A DNA stretch of 64,000 nt from Uloborus plumipes (taxonomy: Eukaryota > Arthropoda > Arachnida > Araneae > Uloboridae): positions 1-64,000 of the forward strand of contig JAXGGA010002012.1 of NCBI GenBank assembly GCA_038373865.1, in the 5' to 3' direction. Shown piece by piece: positions 1-11,241 of the stretch (position 1 is its first letter; every line of letters starts with the position of its first letter). The translations under genes and the position numbers were made by a program. The notes beneath the pieces were generated by a model. The model saw only the letters and a list, made by a program, of their open reading frames with translations. It was not told the DNA's origin and ran no database searches.

Positions 1-1109
1 ACGATGGTAAAGCATTCAAATGGCAGTTACTCCTTCCCAGATCAAGAATTCCAGACGTTCTCAAGGAATTGCACAGTAGTCTGACTGGAGGACATTTTGG
101 TGTCTTGAAAACCCTCCACAAGGTTCGAGAGCGCTTCTTCTAGAGCAAGGCGAAGGATGACGTGGAGAAGTGGTGCCATTCTTGCGACGCCTGTGCCGCC
201 CGTAAAGGACCGAAGAGAAGAAGCTGCGGGAAGCTACATCTTTACAACGTAGGAGCTCCTTTCGAACGAATCGGGATCGACATTCTTGGTCCTCTACCGA
301 AAACTACTGATGGGAACAAATACATCCTCGTTTCCATTGACTATTTCACCAAATGGCCCGAAGCATATTCCATTCCGGATCAAGAAGCTACCACTGTAGC
401 AGAGACTCTAGTCCAGCATTGGATCTCGAGATATGGGACACCTTTGCAGATCCATTCCGATCAGGGAAGAAACTTCATCTCTGCTGTGTTTAAGGGCCTA
501 TGTAATATCCTCAAAATTGAGAAAACTCGAACGACACCACTACACCCACAATCGGACGGCATGGTGGAGAGATTTAACAGGACAATTCTTAATAATCTCT
601 CGCTTATGGTCTCCAAAAATCAACAGGATTGGGACAAGAAACTTCCTCTGTTCCTGCTGGCCTACCGCAGTGCTGTCCACGAGACCACCGGATATTCCCC
701 ATCACGGATGCTCTTCGGACGAGAGCTTCGGCTACCTTGTGATCTCGTCTTCGGTCTCCCTCCAGATGCGCCTTCATCGCCTGAGGAGTACGTCCAGGAT
801 CTCCAGGCCCGGTTGGAAGACGTTCATCACTTCGCACGGGAGCGAATCAACATCGCGACGGAGAAAATGAAGACCCGATACGACACAAGGTCCACTGGCC
901 ATGACTTTCAAGAAGGTGACAAGGTATGGCTATGGAATCCCATCCGACGTAAAGGTCTATCACCCAAATTGCAGTCGCATTGGAATGGACCCTACACAGT
1001 CCTCCACCGGCTGAACGACGTCGTAGTGAGGATCCAGAAGTCATCACATTCAAAACCTAGGGTTGTACATTATGATCGGCTAGCCCCATACTATGGCCAT
1101 AGTTCGTAA
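1..1109 (+). pseudogene. pol: Gypsy integrase, interrupted by a nonsense codon
   Basis: The reading frame runs from the window edge and is broken by TAG at 141-143; after it the frame stays open to 1109. Counting residues from codon 162, the second half of the zinc-binding module (CHSCDAC) is at residues 5-11; the paired histidines lie upstream of the TAG. The catalytic core shows D40 (GIDILGPLP), D100 (HSDQGRNF) and E136 (MVERFNRT), which is the D,D35E spacing of retroviral-type integrases. A GPY/F-like module (WNGPYTVL) is at about residues 274-281 and no chromodomain follows. In the family this enzyme inserts the cDNA copy. The upstream stop would remove the zinc module from any product. 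Confidence 0.9.
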
Positions 1110-1341
1110 AATAAATCTAAAGCTACCATGGTAACTTGTTTGTAAATTTTGTAAATAACTTTTGCCTTTAATTGTTTGTAATATTACTTTATCAATGTTA
1201 TTATTTCTTTCATGTTCTCATTGTTATTGTTTATCATGTTTATGATTGGTTATCATGTAATGTGTGCATCTGTAAATTTTCCCTTGCTTCCTTTCTGGGG
1301 ATTGTACTGCCCGGGACGTGCAGTCCTTGGGAAGGGGGCAA

Positions 1342-1956
1342 TGTTACAAATCTTGTAAATAGTTGTTGTTTTTCCTGCCTTGCATCATTTTCATTAGTTT
1401 TGGTTTTATCTGACGTCATGTTGCAAAAGTATCTGAAGATATCACCTTTATCACTGTATACCGGCCCTGTAACACTTTGTAGTTTTTACACTTGCCCTAA
1501 CTTTGATAAGCATGAAGACATTTTTCGCTCGGAGTGGTTTTTTTCTTTTTATTACTAGAAGTTTCTTGAATGGATTATGTAAGTTATGAATGAAATCGAA
1601 CACTCCGGATTTTGCTAGAACGTTGTCGGAATTTCCTCTTGAGTATAAATAGCCTTGAACACAGTCAGATAGTTAGTTCTTCTCAGATTTGATTTCTGGA
1701 GACTCGTTTTCATTCGCTTGGGCGAATGGTTGTTTTGCTTTTGTAATTGCTTAATTACTGTTCACGTTAGATACGTGGTGCTGAGTTACTGTTGAGAGTA
1801 CAGTGTACTGTTTGCTACCTAATTGCTGGATGTTTAGCAATTGTTTCCTGCTCCTATTGTAAATAAGTGTACATACTTGTAAATAAATTTATAGTTACTT
1901 CCTCAAGATTGGAATGCTCATTTAAAGAAAGTTGAAGGTGCTACGGACTCGTTACA
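1342..1956 (+). repeat. 3' LTR of the Gypsy-type element
   Basis: The repeat starts TGTTACAAATC just after the purine tract and ends ACTCGTTACA, giving the expected TG...CA ends over 615 bp. It carries a TATA-like box (TATAAATAG, 1644-1652) and a polyadenylation signal AATAAA (1882-1887). The second LTR is outside the window, so identity between LTRs and the target duplication cannot be checked. Confidence 0.8.
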
Positions 1957-3710
1957 ATACTTTTATGTCATTATACATACTTTAATGCTACACATACATT
2001 TATATATATAGTATGTTTTTATGTGATGTACTTTTATTGCGGCAATTCAGAATAACTTTCCCTCACAATTTCTTTGGTTTTAGCTGCATCACTATTATGG
2101 GTAGTGTAAACAGGGGGGGAACATCTCCCCCCCCCCTTCCCAAGAATAAGCGCTCATCCGCGAAATACCACGAAGACCCGCAACAACAAGAGCCCCCAAA
2201 AGAGAAATACCCTAAACTTTCAATGACTCCGTCTCCACCGTGAACCCCTCCCCCCCCCGCATTGAGCACCTATGGTGTAAGTGCACCTTAGCTTAAAACT
2301 AAAGTAAGCCATTGTATAGTTGCACAAAATCAAGAAGACTATTCAAAAGGAATTATTTAACTGATTTCAAAGTTATCTTACTAGGTAGGATCACTTAGGC
2401 CTTTTCGGAAATGAGATGAAAAATAAATTAAAATCGTGCAATTCTGAACCAGAAAATTGAAATTTCTTAATGACTAACCCCACGCCCTTCTTTTTCTTCT
2501 GCAGTAGCGTTACAAAATATTTGTAATTTATTGCATTGTGTAGAATATTGTAATTCAGGATGAGACACTTCAACAACTTAACATCAGTATTCAAAAGTTG
2601 CTTCCAAACAGTAACTTTGGGACATCAATGGCAGAGAGGCACAGCTCCCTTCTCCAGTACCTGTCTGATCGCAGTAATGAAGCGGCAGGAAGGCAGGATC
2701 GATTTTGACTTCCACCCTTCACCTAGAATTCTTGGCCCTTCTCAGAGGTTTATTTAATCTTTGTGTAATCTTAATAGCCTGTGGAGCTCATTAAAATGTA
2801 TATGTTACATAAATTTATCAATTGAAACTTTTCTTTTCGTGTATTTTAAGATAAAAATGTCAAATTTAACGTGATTATTGATTTTTTCGACAAGTCATTA
2901 AAAAAAACTAAGCTCTCATACTGTCGTCTCAGAGCAACAGTAAGATATCATATTATTTTTCTGAGGCTAACCATGCATTAATGATGCTTTGATTCTACTA
3001 TTCAAGCGTCAATTCGAGGCAAATGGCCCTTCGTTTCTTTCTTCTACTCAGCAACTGTAAGCATCTCAAGTTTAGGCCGCGCCCACAAATGCTTTATAAC
3101 CGTTCGTGAAAGGTCTGTTTGCGAAAAAAAAAGTACGATTTCACACGCGTAGGAAAAGTTTTGGTGGTTTTCTGTCAACGGTACTGCTGAACTAACAAAA
3201 AGTTTGAGTCTACTTGCCACGGAACTATTCATAAGATGGTGGCACTGTTAAAGCTTGTTTATTTGATGTAATTTGACAAATTACTAAAAAGTTTTCCACG
3301 AACGAGTAATGGTTGAAGATCTGGTGCGTTCATTAGCAGTGAGAAATATTGGTAAGCGTTTTTAATTTGTCATTTTTCCAAAATCCAAAAAAGGCAATAA
3401 ATTAGTTTTCTGCATGAACTATAGTTGGTTTAAACCTAACCAGGAATATGTCGTAATCGTGTGATTTGGATCTGCGTAGCTTTCACAAAGCCGTCAGGTT
3501 AGATTTGCCACAGCTATACTTTGTTCATTTAGTGAATTACGTTGAGCTTAAATTACTGTGTCTTGCCCCAGCAATGTTTGCACTTATTTATCGTTGTCTC
3601 GTATTTGTTGTGAAATTTGTATACACTTATACGAACCCAAATTGTTCCACGTTTGAAAACACATCAGTTCATAGCCTAGTTCATGGCCAGGTTAAAAAAT
3701 ATATCTATTG
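1957..3710. other. Intergenic, no supported feature
   Basis: AT-rich sequence with a C-rich/G-rich low-complexity patch (2115-2255). Short open frames here lack recognisable domains or splice context. I see no gene. Confidence 0.6.
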
Positions 3711-4230
3711 GGTCATTCCATGTGAAATCAACAAGCCTCAAAACTTGACCATCACCAATTTCAAAAAAAAATTATAGGGTTTATTACCTCTATAAAGTGA
3801 TACAAAAAACTGATTTTTAAAAATTTTTTCAACTGTTAGTTTTTTGTGTGAGACCGCTTAAAAAAAGTAAAAAAATGGAAAAAAGTGAAATTTTGAACAT
3901 ACAAAGATTCAATTTTCTCAGCTTGTATTACAGCTAGAGTCTTTTGTTATATGTCATTGTAAAGCTCTTTAAACAAGCTTTCAAATGATATATAATTTGA
4001 TAAAGTTTCGTGATGTTAATATTTCAAGGTCACCAAAAGCATTATTTGACCTTGAATATTTCAAAAAGTGCATTTTTCAAAAATCTGAAAAATATATATA
4101 TATTACTTCCTATTGTAGTGTATATGTGGTAAAATTTGCAGAATGGGACAGCAATGGGATCTGGATGAAAAATGGAATCGACTTTTTACTCTTACCACTT
4201 TATTGCAATGCCTATGGCTCCTGAGGATAT
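3711..4230 (+). repeat. Single end of a GGGTCATTCCATG-type repeat
   Basis: GGGTCATTCCATG at 3712, preceded by TATT, closely resembles the ends of the palindromic element at 51175-53983 (GAGTCATTCCATGG, also flanked by TATT). No matching inverted end is visible nearby, so this is probably a truncated member; the right boundary is uncertain. Confidence 0.4.
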
Positions 4231-4407
4231 ATAATACAGAAATATTGCAAACTGCGAAAGGTTATTTACAAGTGACGGTTGGCTTATTCCACGTCTTGTT
4301 TTGAGAGGTTATAAATAATTCCTTTTCCGTTTCTACTAGGGTCTACTTTCGAAATAATAGCACTTATGGGCACATTGACAACATTTTCAAAGTCTGGATA
4401 GTAGATA

Positions 4408-4860
4408 CCAGGTGTGTAAGTATGAAACCGGAATTTTTCTACAGGGAAAACACGTTTAGTGTAATGATATGATACAAAGTACCTTATTCAAAGTATTGTC
4501 CGTCGCTATCTATACATTTTTGCCATCATTCTGGCAATTTGTGGATTCCGCGCCATAAGAACTGTTGATCTTTTGAGGCAAACCAGTCATCGAGCCATTT
4601 TCGTACAGCTTCGTAAGAAGTCAAGCGCTGCTCAGTAAGTGCGTGTCCCATCGATGCAAACAAGTAATAATCGGATGGGGCAAGGTCCGGTGAGTAAGCC
4701 GCATGCAAAAGAATCTCCCAACGGAACGACTCTATCGTTTCCTGGACCCGTTTTGCTTTGTGTGCTGGTGCGTCGTCATGCAGCAAAATCACTTTGTGTT
4801 GTCTTTGTTGGTATTTTGGTCGTTTTGCACTCAAAGCTCGATTCAAATTGGTCATTTGTT
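4408..4860 (-). mobile_element. Truncated mariner element, 3' end
   Basis: A mariner-like terminal repeat (CCAGGTGTGTAAGTATGAAA) starts at 4408 after a TA dinucleotide. It is followed inward on the minus strand by the C-terminal part of a mariner transposase. The 5' half is missing; sequence beyond about 4860 is unrelated. Confidence 0.85.
4526..4855 (-). pseudogene. mariner transposase C-terminal fragment (DD34D)
   Basis: The 109-codon frame shows the second and third catalytic aspartates of the mariner family: LLHDDAPAH, then YSPDLAPSDYYLF 34 residues later (D34D). The C-terminal part (SKDQQFLWRGIHKLPE) is the usual mariner ending. The N-terminal helix-turn-helix and the first catalytic aspartate are absent, so it cannot encode an active enzyme. 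Confidence 0.9.
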
Positions 4861-4880
4861 GTCTCTAGCGTAATTCAAAA

Positions 4881-4988
4881 TTCAATTTTGAGAAACGCAT
4901 GTACTCAAATACGAGTTACTAGTATGTACTCGAATTTGATCCCACCATGTATTCAAAAAAATGAGTACATGCGTTTCTCAAAATTGAA
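4881..4988. repeat. Short perfect inverted repeat with GTACTCAAA motifs
   Basis: A 27-bp arm (4881-4907) is matched exactly by its reverse complement at 4962-4988, separated by 54 bp. Variants of the arm motif ATGTACTCAAA recur through about 5070. It could be a small MITE or the remnant of one; no target duplication was found. Confidence 0.6.
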
Positions 4989-5075
4989 ACAAATGTATTC
5001 GGAGCTATGTTGAGAAATGAATGTGTTCAAAATTGAGTACTTTTTATTCATTTTTGAGTACATTGTTTTAACAGT

Positions 5076-6313
5076 GTACACTTACACTAAAAAGAATAAA
5101 ATAAAATAATTTTGGAAAAAAATAGAACCGACTTCAGTTGGAAATTGCTCTAAAAAGTAAAAAATATTTTTTTTCTTTGAACACCATCGAAACTACAGGG
5201 TTATTCTAAATGATGGACCCCTTTTTGAAAATTCATATTTATTAAAGTTTTCAACGAAAATAAACCTTCTTTATATCAAAGGAAAGAGGAGATTTGAAAT
5301 TTTTTTTCATATATAATCATAAATGTTCAATGTGTCCACCGCGTGCTGTACGGCAAACATGACTGCGGTAACCGAATTCGTCCGTAACGACATAACCGTT
5401 ACGGAGTGAACCGCGTCAGTGATACGGCTCCGCAGATCATCCAGAGTTATTGGTAGAGGTGGAACCATAAACAGCGTCCTTAACATAACCCCATAAGAAA
5501 TAATCACACGGGGTAAGATCAGGGGATCTCGGTGGCCAGAAATGTAAGGGCTGTCTTCCTCTGCTTTTCCTTTTACAAACATTACCAGTGTTTTGAAACT
5601 GCTTAAACCAACGGCTTATGCTTTTTTTAGTTGGGACTTTAATTCCAAATTTGGCACGAAATGCCCGCTGCACTAAAATTTGTGATGCAGTTTTTACAAA
5701 CTGAAGAACGCAGAAAACCTTTTGGTCCATGGTCGCCATTTTCCTCAGCTGCGCCAGTAAATCAAATTATAATCTAATCCGGTGCAAACTCTACTTGTGC
5801 GCCCTCTTTTTGCAGCTTCAGAAAAATTTTTGCACTAAAAAAAATTTGAAATTTCATCTTTCCATTGCAATAAAGATTGTTCATTTCGGATTTGTACTTA
5901 AATAAATATGAATTTTTAAAAAGGGGTCCATCATTTAGAATAACCCTGTACTTTTAAACATAAGTTTTGAAGTCGGCGCAAAAACGATAGGTCAAATGAT
6001 ATTTAACCATATTTTGCCAACAATTTTCAGAGAAACCATTGAAAATTAAAAGCAGAATATTTGTACCATTTCACGAATGTTTGGTAATGAATGAAATGTA
6101 TGCGAATGCTCTTAAAGAACCTGGATCCATTAAAATTTATATAGTTGAATTGTAGTTGCGTATGATTCTATACATTGTTTTTGCGCCGACTTCAAAACTT
6201 TTGTTTAAAAGTAGTTTCGATGTTCAAAGAAAAAATTATTTTTTACTTTTTAGAGCAATTTCCAACTGAAGTCGGTTCTATTTTTTTCCAAAATTATTTT
6301 ATTTATTTTATTT
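5076..6313. mobile_element. GACTTCAGTTGG inverted-repeat element, copy A (interrupted)
   Basis: The left part contains GAACCGACTTCAGTTGGAAA and the right part its reverse complement. Inner segments GTAGTTTCGATG and GAAGTCGGCGCAAAAAC are also paired. Two uninterrupted copies occur at 32356-32834 and 62483-62946. Copy A is split by the mariner-like element at 5196-5948; without it, about 480 bp remain, matching the other copies. No protein is encoded and the superfamily is unknown. Confidence 0.75.
5196..5948 (-). mobile_element. Internally deleted mariner-like element
   Basis: The terminal inverted repeats are CAGGGTTATTCTAAATGATG and its complement, flanked by TA on both sides (5194-5195, 5949-5950). 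On the minus strand one open frame joins an N-terminal helix-turn-helix (VFCVLQFVKTA...SISRWFKQFQNTG, RGRQP) directly to a C-terminal PPRSPDLTPCDYFLWGYVKD motif; the two catalytic aspartates between them are deleted. The end of the transposase (VPPLPITLDDLRSRITDAV) continues in another frame. It is therefore a non-autonomous derivative, 753 bp long. Confidence 0.85.
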
Positions 6314-6379
6314 TCTGAGTATCTTTAAAAATTGAAAATTTCCATGGTCAAATTAGCGCTTTTCCTGATATTCACCCGT

Positions 6380-7145
6380 ACATATTTAGAAAGAGCAGAC
6401 TAAATCCTATAAAATGACACTTTTTCCATCAAGATTTCGAACTTTACAGCGAGCTACAAGCTTTGAAACATTGAAAACACTCAAAATTGAAATGACGCCT
6501 AAGTTTTCAATCGAAAATTTCAAAACCAACCGTATGAGCTACAACCGGTCAAATCTGCTAAAAACTGGCCCATTTCACTAGCTTTCAGGTGGTACAACAG
6601 AAAATCACATTGGGCTTCAAGTTCAGCAGATATTCTGGCTTTTGTTGGAAACAGTATGAAAATCGTCCTTCGTCAGATTAGGGAAACCAGCGAAGAGTTA
6701 TACTTTTATGTTCTAAATTTTCTATTTCATGTAAGTGTACTGTTTCTTTTATTCAAGAAAAGTAAAGTTTTATAGCTAAATATTAAATTTAATATTTTAA
6801 CACTTTATTAAGTCCTACAAATTGGTTGCATATGAGCAGTAAACTGCTATTTCAAGAAGCCCCCCAAAAAGAAGTTTACTGGCGTCAGGTCTGGTGATGT
6901 AGGTGGCCAAGGAATGGGACCCAAATGACCAACTCATTGCTGATTGTTCTGTTAAAAAGTCTCGAACCGCATTTGAAGAATGTGCAGAAGCATCATTGTG
7001 TTGGAAAACTATTTCCGCTCTCTCCCAACACAGGAGTAACGTAAAGTAAATCAGGCAAGTAATGATTCCAAAATCTCTAAATATGCTATTCCTGTCAGGT
7101 TTCATTGAAACGCTATCAAACGATCGCCGATTACGCCAAGCCAAA
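6380..7145 (-). mobile_element. Tc1/mariner-like fragment, left inverted copy
   Basis: A degenerate transposase frame on the minus strand (6815-7144) reads ...VFQHNDASAHSSNAVRDFL and then a degraded catalytic region. The 3' flanking 430 bp continues to 6380. The whole segment is repeated in inverted orientation at 9995-12823; compared with that copy, the left one lacks part of the 3' region near 6815. Confidence 0.7.
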
Positions 7146-7363
7146 CATTTAAGCTAAATAACATTTGGAACCACGAGTCTCTTATTAGTATCGCAACTGT
7201 GTATCAATTTAAGTTCACCAAAGGAAACAGTCCTCACACAAACAAAAACTTCAATACATGAAGTATATGCAAATTTGTCACTAACATATGCATGCTACTT
7301 ATGCACTCAATCGGATATACAAATTTCTTCTAACCATTTCACACTAGACTAAGGATTAAGCAA

Positions 7364-9818
7364 TAGGGTGGGCCGAAAAAACACTTTTTTTTATTTCAAA
7401 TTTGTAATAGCGCGGAAAAGTTGCGAATTATGAAGACAAAAAGAAGGAAAAAAAAATTATCGAAATCGGTTGATATCTTCCGATCACGCATAAGGCCTAA
7501 AATTTGACAAAAAATGAAAAAACTTGATTTTCGCGATTTTTTTTTTAAATTTTTAAATTGGATGTTTTCGAAATGTAATAGTGCGGAAAAGTAGCTAATT
7601 GTGAAGACAAAAAGAAGAAAAAAACATTATCGAAATCCATTGATATCTTCCGATTGCGCATAAGGCCTAAAATTTGACAAAATATGAAAAAAATCTTCAT
7701 TTTTGCAATTTTTTTTGAAAAAATTTTTAATGAAATGTTTTCATAATTTTTTCGCGCGGAAAAGTTTATAATTATAAAGACAAAAAGAGGGATAAAAAGG
7801 AGGAAAAAAATTATCGAAATCGATTAATATCTTCCGGTCGTGCCTGGGCCTAAACTTTGACAAAATACGAAAAAACATCATTTTTGCGATTTTTTATTTA
7901 ATTTTTTGAATTAGATGTTTTCGTAATGCAATAGTTTGTAAAGTTTACTAATATAGCCTTAAAACATTGTGCTTTGATTTTGTTTTGGTCAGTTAATATC
8001 TTTCGGTTGCACATTAACCCCAAAATTACCCAAAATAATAATTTAAAAAAAGTTACATTTTTACGCGTTTTTGGTTTTTGATGAATAATTTTTTGTAAAA
8101 CAACAGTAGTATTTTTTGAGACAGACTGACAATAAGATAGAAAACAAACTACCACAGGTTCAGTCGATATTATCCAGTTACGAAAAGCCTTAGAAACTCT
8201 CATGCGTAGACGTCGGGCAGCAATCCAGGCAACGTCGCTCGCCTGGCAACGGCTCTCTTCCACTCCATCACCGCTTTCCTAGGACGATGTCAGCTGTCTA
8301 CCTATATTGTTTTTTTAGTCTGCGTTTCTATGTAGTAATTGCAGTGTACTATTATTTAGTTAAATCTAGCTGTTTTGATTTTGAAAATCTTGTAGTCTTC
8401 TGTAATGATGTAGTTTCCTGATGTGTGTGGACTCTGTGATTTAACAAAAAGTTATGTAATAACAAGACAAATACTCTAACAACAAGACAAATATTTGACT
8501 GCCCCACTTTTGGCACTCCAAAGAACTGCCATCAAACTAACTGCCTACTGGCGAAGACATCATTATTAATTTCTAGTGCCAAATTGAACCTTCCTTGAGT
8601 ACGGCACCTAATGATGTCCTTGCCAGTGGACGGCTTGTTTGATGGCAGTTCTTTTGGAGTACCAAAAGTGGGGCAGCAAAATACTTGTCTTGTTATTAGA
8701 GTATTTGTCTTGTTATTTGGCTCGGCAATAGTATAACTTTTTTGTTAAATCACCGAGTTCACACAGAGCAAAAAACTACATCATTATAGAAGATTACAAG
8801 AATTTCAAAATGAAAACAGCTAGATTGAACTAAATAATAGTACTCTGCGATTACTACATAGAAACGCAGACTGAAAAAACAATATAGGCAGACAACTGAC
8901 GTGGTCCTAGGAAGGCGGCGATGGAGTGGAAGAGAGCCGTTGCCGGGCGAGCGACGTTACCTGGATTGCTGCCCGACGTCTACGCATGAGAGTTTCTAAG
9001 GCTTTTCGTAACTGAATAATATGGACTGAACCTGTGGTAGTTTGTTTTTCTATCTTATTGTCAGTCTGTCTCAAAAAATACTACTGTTGTTTTACAAAAA
9101 ATTATTCATCAAAAACCAAAAAACGCGTAAAAATGTAACTTTTTTTAAATTATTATTTTGTGTAATTTTGGAGTTAATGCGCAACCGGAAGAAATTAACT
9201 GACCAAAACAAAATCAAAGCACAATGTTTTAAAGCTATATTAGTAAACTATTGCATTACGAAAACATCTAATTCAAAAAATTAAATAAAAAATCGCAAAA
9301 ATGATGTTTTTTCATATTTTGTCAAAGTTTAGGCCCTAGGCACGCCCGGAAGATATTAATCGATTTCGATAATTTTTTTTTCTCCTTTTTATCCCTCTTT
9401 TTGTCTTTATAATTATAAACTTTTCCTTGCGAAAAAATTATGAAAACATTTCATTCAAATTTTTTCAAAAAAAATCGCAAAAATGAAGTTTTTTTCATAT
9501 TTTGTCAAATTTTAGGCCTTATGCGCGATCGGAAGATATCAATGGATTTCGATAAATCTTTTTTCCTTCTTTTTGTCTTCACAATTAGCTACTTTTCCGC
9601 ACTATTGCATTTCGAAAACATCCAATTCAAAAATTTAAAAAAAAATTGCGAAAATCAAGTTTTTTCATTTTTTGTCAAATTTTAGGCCTTATGCGCGATC
9701 GGAAGATATTAACCGATTTTGATAATTTTTTTTTCCTTCTTTTTGTCTTCATAATTCGCAACTTTTCCGCGCTATTACAAATTCGAAATAAAAAAAAGTG
9801 TTTTTTCGGCCCACCCTA
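7364..9818. mobile_element. hAT-type palindromic element with iterated arms
   Basis: The ends are TAGGGTGGGCCGAAAAAACA and its complement, with a perfect 8-bp target duplication TTAAGCAA (7356-7363 and 9819-9826). The 2455 bp are almost wholly palindromic around 8591. Each arm contains about four tandem units of roughly 170-185 bp (left arm about 7384-8095) built on the order GCGGAAAAGT, GACAAAAAG, TATCTTCCG, AGGCCTAAAATTTGACAAAA. Open frames in the arms are low-complexity by-products. The 8-bp duplication and TAGGG end suggest hAT; no transposase is present. Confidence 0.8.
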
Positions 9819-10519
9819 TTAAGCAACCCAGATCTCCAAAACGGGTAAAAATTTTGCAGATGACTACTAGGCCCAGACACTCAACTACATCATTTCCTGA
9901 AAAAGAAACTGTGGACAGGTGAGTCGATGTTCACTCGAAGTTGCACGATACATTTGCATTTTTGTGGCATCAGTATGCTGAACAAAATGTGATTTAGCTT
10001 AAATGTTTGGCTTGGCGTAATCGGCGATCATTTGAGAGAGTTTCAATGAAACTTGACAGGAATAGCGTACTTAGAGATTCTGGAATCATTACTTGCCTGA
10101 ATTACTTTATGTTACTCCTGTGTTGGGAGAAAGCGAAAATAGTTTTCCAACACAATGGTGCTTCTGCACATTCTTCAAATGCCGTTCGAGATTTTCTGAC
10201 AGAACAATCAGCAATGAATTGGTCATTTGGGTCCCATTTCTTGGCCACCTACATCACCAGACCTGACGCCAGTGAACTTCTTTTTTGGGGGGCTTCTTGA
10301 AAAAAACAGTTTACTGCTCATATGCAACCAGTTTGTAGGACTTGCGCATTTGCCTTGATGGAGCAGTAGAAAAAGTGAGAAATGAAATTTCATTGAGAGC
10401 GACGGTAGTTTCCGCTCGTAAAAGGACAAGGGCATCTATCAGGTGTGGGGGATGACAATTTCAGCAGCTCTCAGAAATTTTGAAAATTATTTACGTGTAA
10501 ATGTACTCATAGGTGTTAA

Positions 10520-11187
10520 GGCTACAGTGGACAAATAAAATTGTTTTTTTTCAATTATTGATTTATATGTCTAAAACTTTGTGTGCTTGTATTATTGTAT
10601 ATTTACGACATCTAAAAGCATAAAAAAACACAAATTAGTGCAAAAACAATGAATATTTTTTTTCAAATTTCAAATTTAAACATTTTTTTAACAAAATTTC
10701 AAAATGTTCCAGGCGTCGCAATTTTTTTTCAAACTTTGAATTTCCACTTAATTTCCAATCATTAGGCATGGTGGCACAAAACAATGCATTACATGCAATG
10801 TTTTATGAGATAGTTTATAAAAGATGGCTGAAAATAAAAATTTTCAGTTGAAAAAATCATATAAATTTTCATTTTCAGCCAATTTTTTTTAAACTATCAC
10901 ATAAAACATTGCATGTAATGCATTGTTTTGTGCCACCATGCCTAATGATTGGAAATTAAGTGGAAATTCAAAGTTTGAAAAAAAATTGCGACGCCTGGAA
11001 CATTTTGAAATTTTGTTAAAAAAATGTTTAAATTTGAAATTTGAAAAAAAATATTCATTGTTTTTGCACTAATTTGTGTTTTTTTATGCTTTTAGATGTC
11101 GTAAATATACAATAATACAAGCACACAAAGTTTTAGACATATAAATCAATAATTGAAAAAAATCAATTTTATTTGTCCACTGTAGCC
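10520..11187. mobile_element. TTAA-flanked palindromic MITE
   Basis: The ends are GGCTACAGTGGACAAATAAA and its complement, flanked by TTAA on both sides (10516-10519, 11188-11191). The 668 bp form an almost complete hairpin with arms of about 330 bp. The TTAA flank suggests piggyBac-type mobilisation, but the terminal bases are not the usual CCC/GGG, so the superfamily is open. Confidence 0.75.
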
Positions 11188-11241
11188 TTAATGTAACTCT
11201 TTTAATTTGCATTTTCCTTTGTGAAAAGCGCGTTAAAGTAA

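Larger units (their letters stand above)
1..1956 (+). mobile_element. Ty3/Gypsy-type LTR retrotransposon, 3' part
   Basis: The window opens inside the pol gene of an LTR retrotransposon and includes the integrase, a short 3' spacer, a purine-rich tract (GGGAAGGGGG, 1329-1338) and the 3' LTR. The 5' LTR, gag, protease and reverse transcriptase lie outside the window. The integrase order and the GPY/F-like module place it with Ty3/Gypsy. No env-like frame is seen between the integrase stop (1109) and the LTR. One in-frame nonsense codon in the integrase suggests this copy is dead. Confidence 0.9.

Noticed and set aside
2013..2243. Pro-rich 76-codon frame
   Set aside because: Caused by a poly-C patch; no domain and no splice context.
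3044..3232. 62-codon minus-strand frame
   Set aside because: No recognisable family; could be part of an old repeat, but nothing supports a gene.
7898..9685. Lys/Phe-rich open frames in both arms (for example 9042-9284)
   Set aside because: They mirror each other because of the palindrome and come from A/T-rich tandem units; no codon structure supports a gene.
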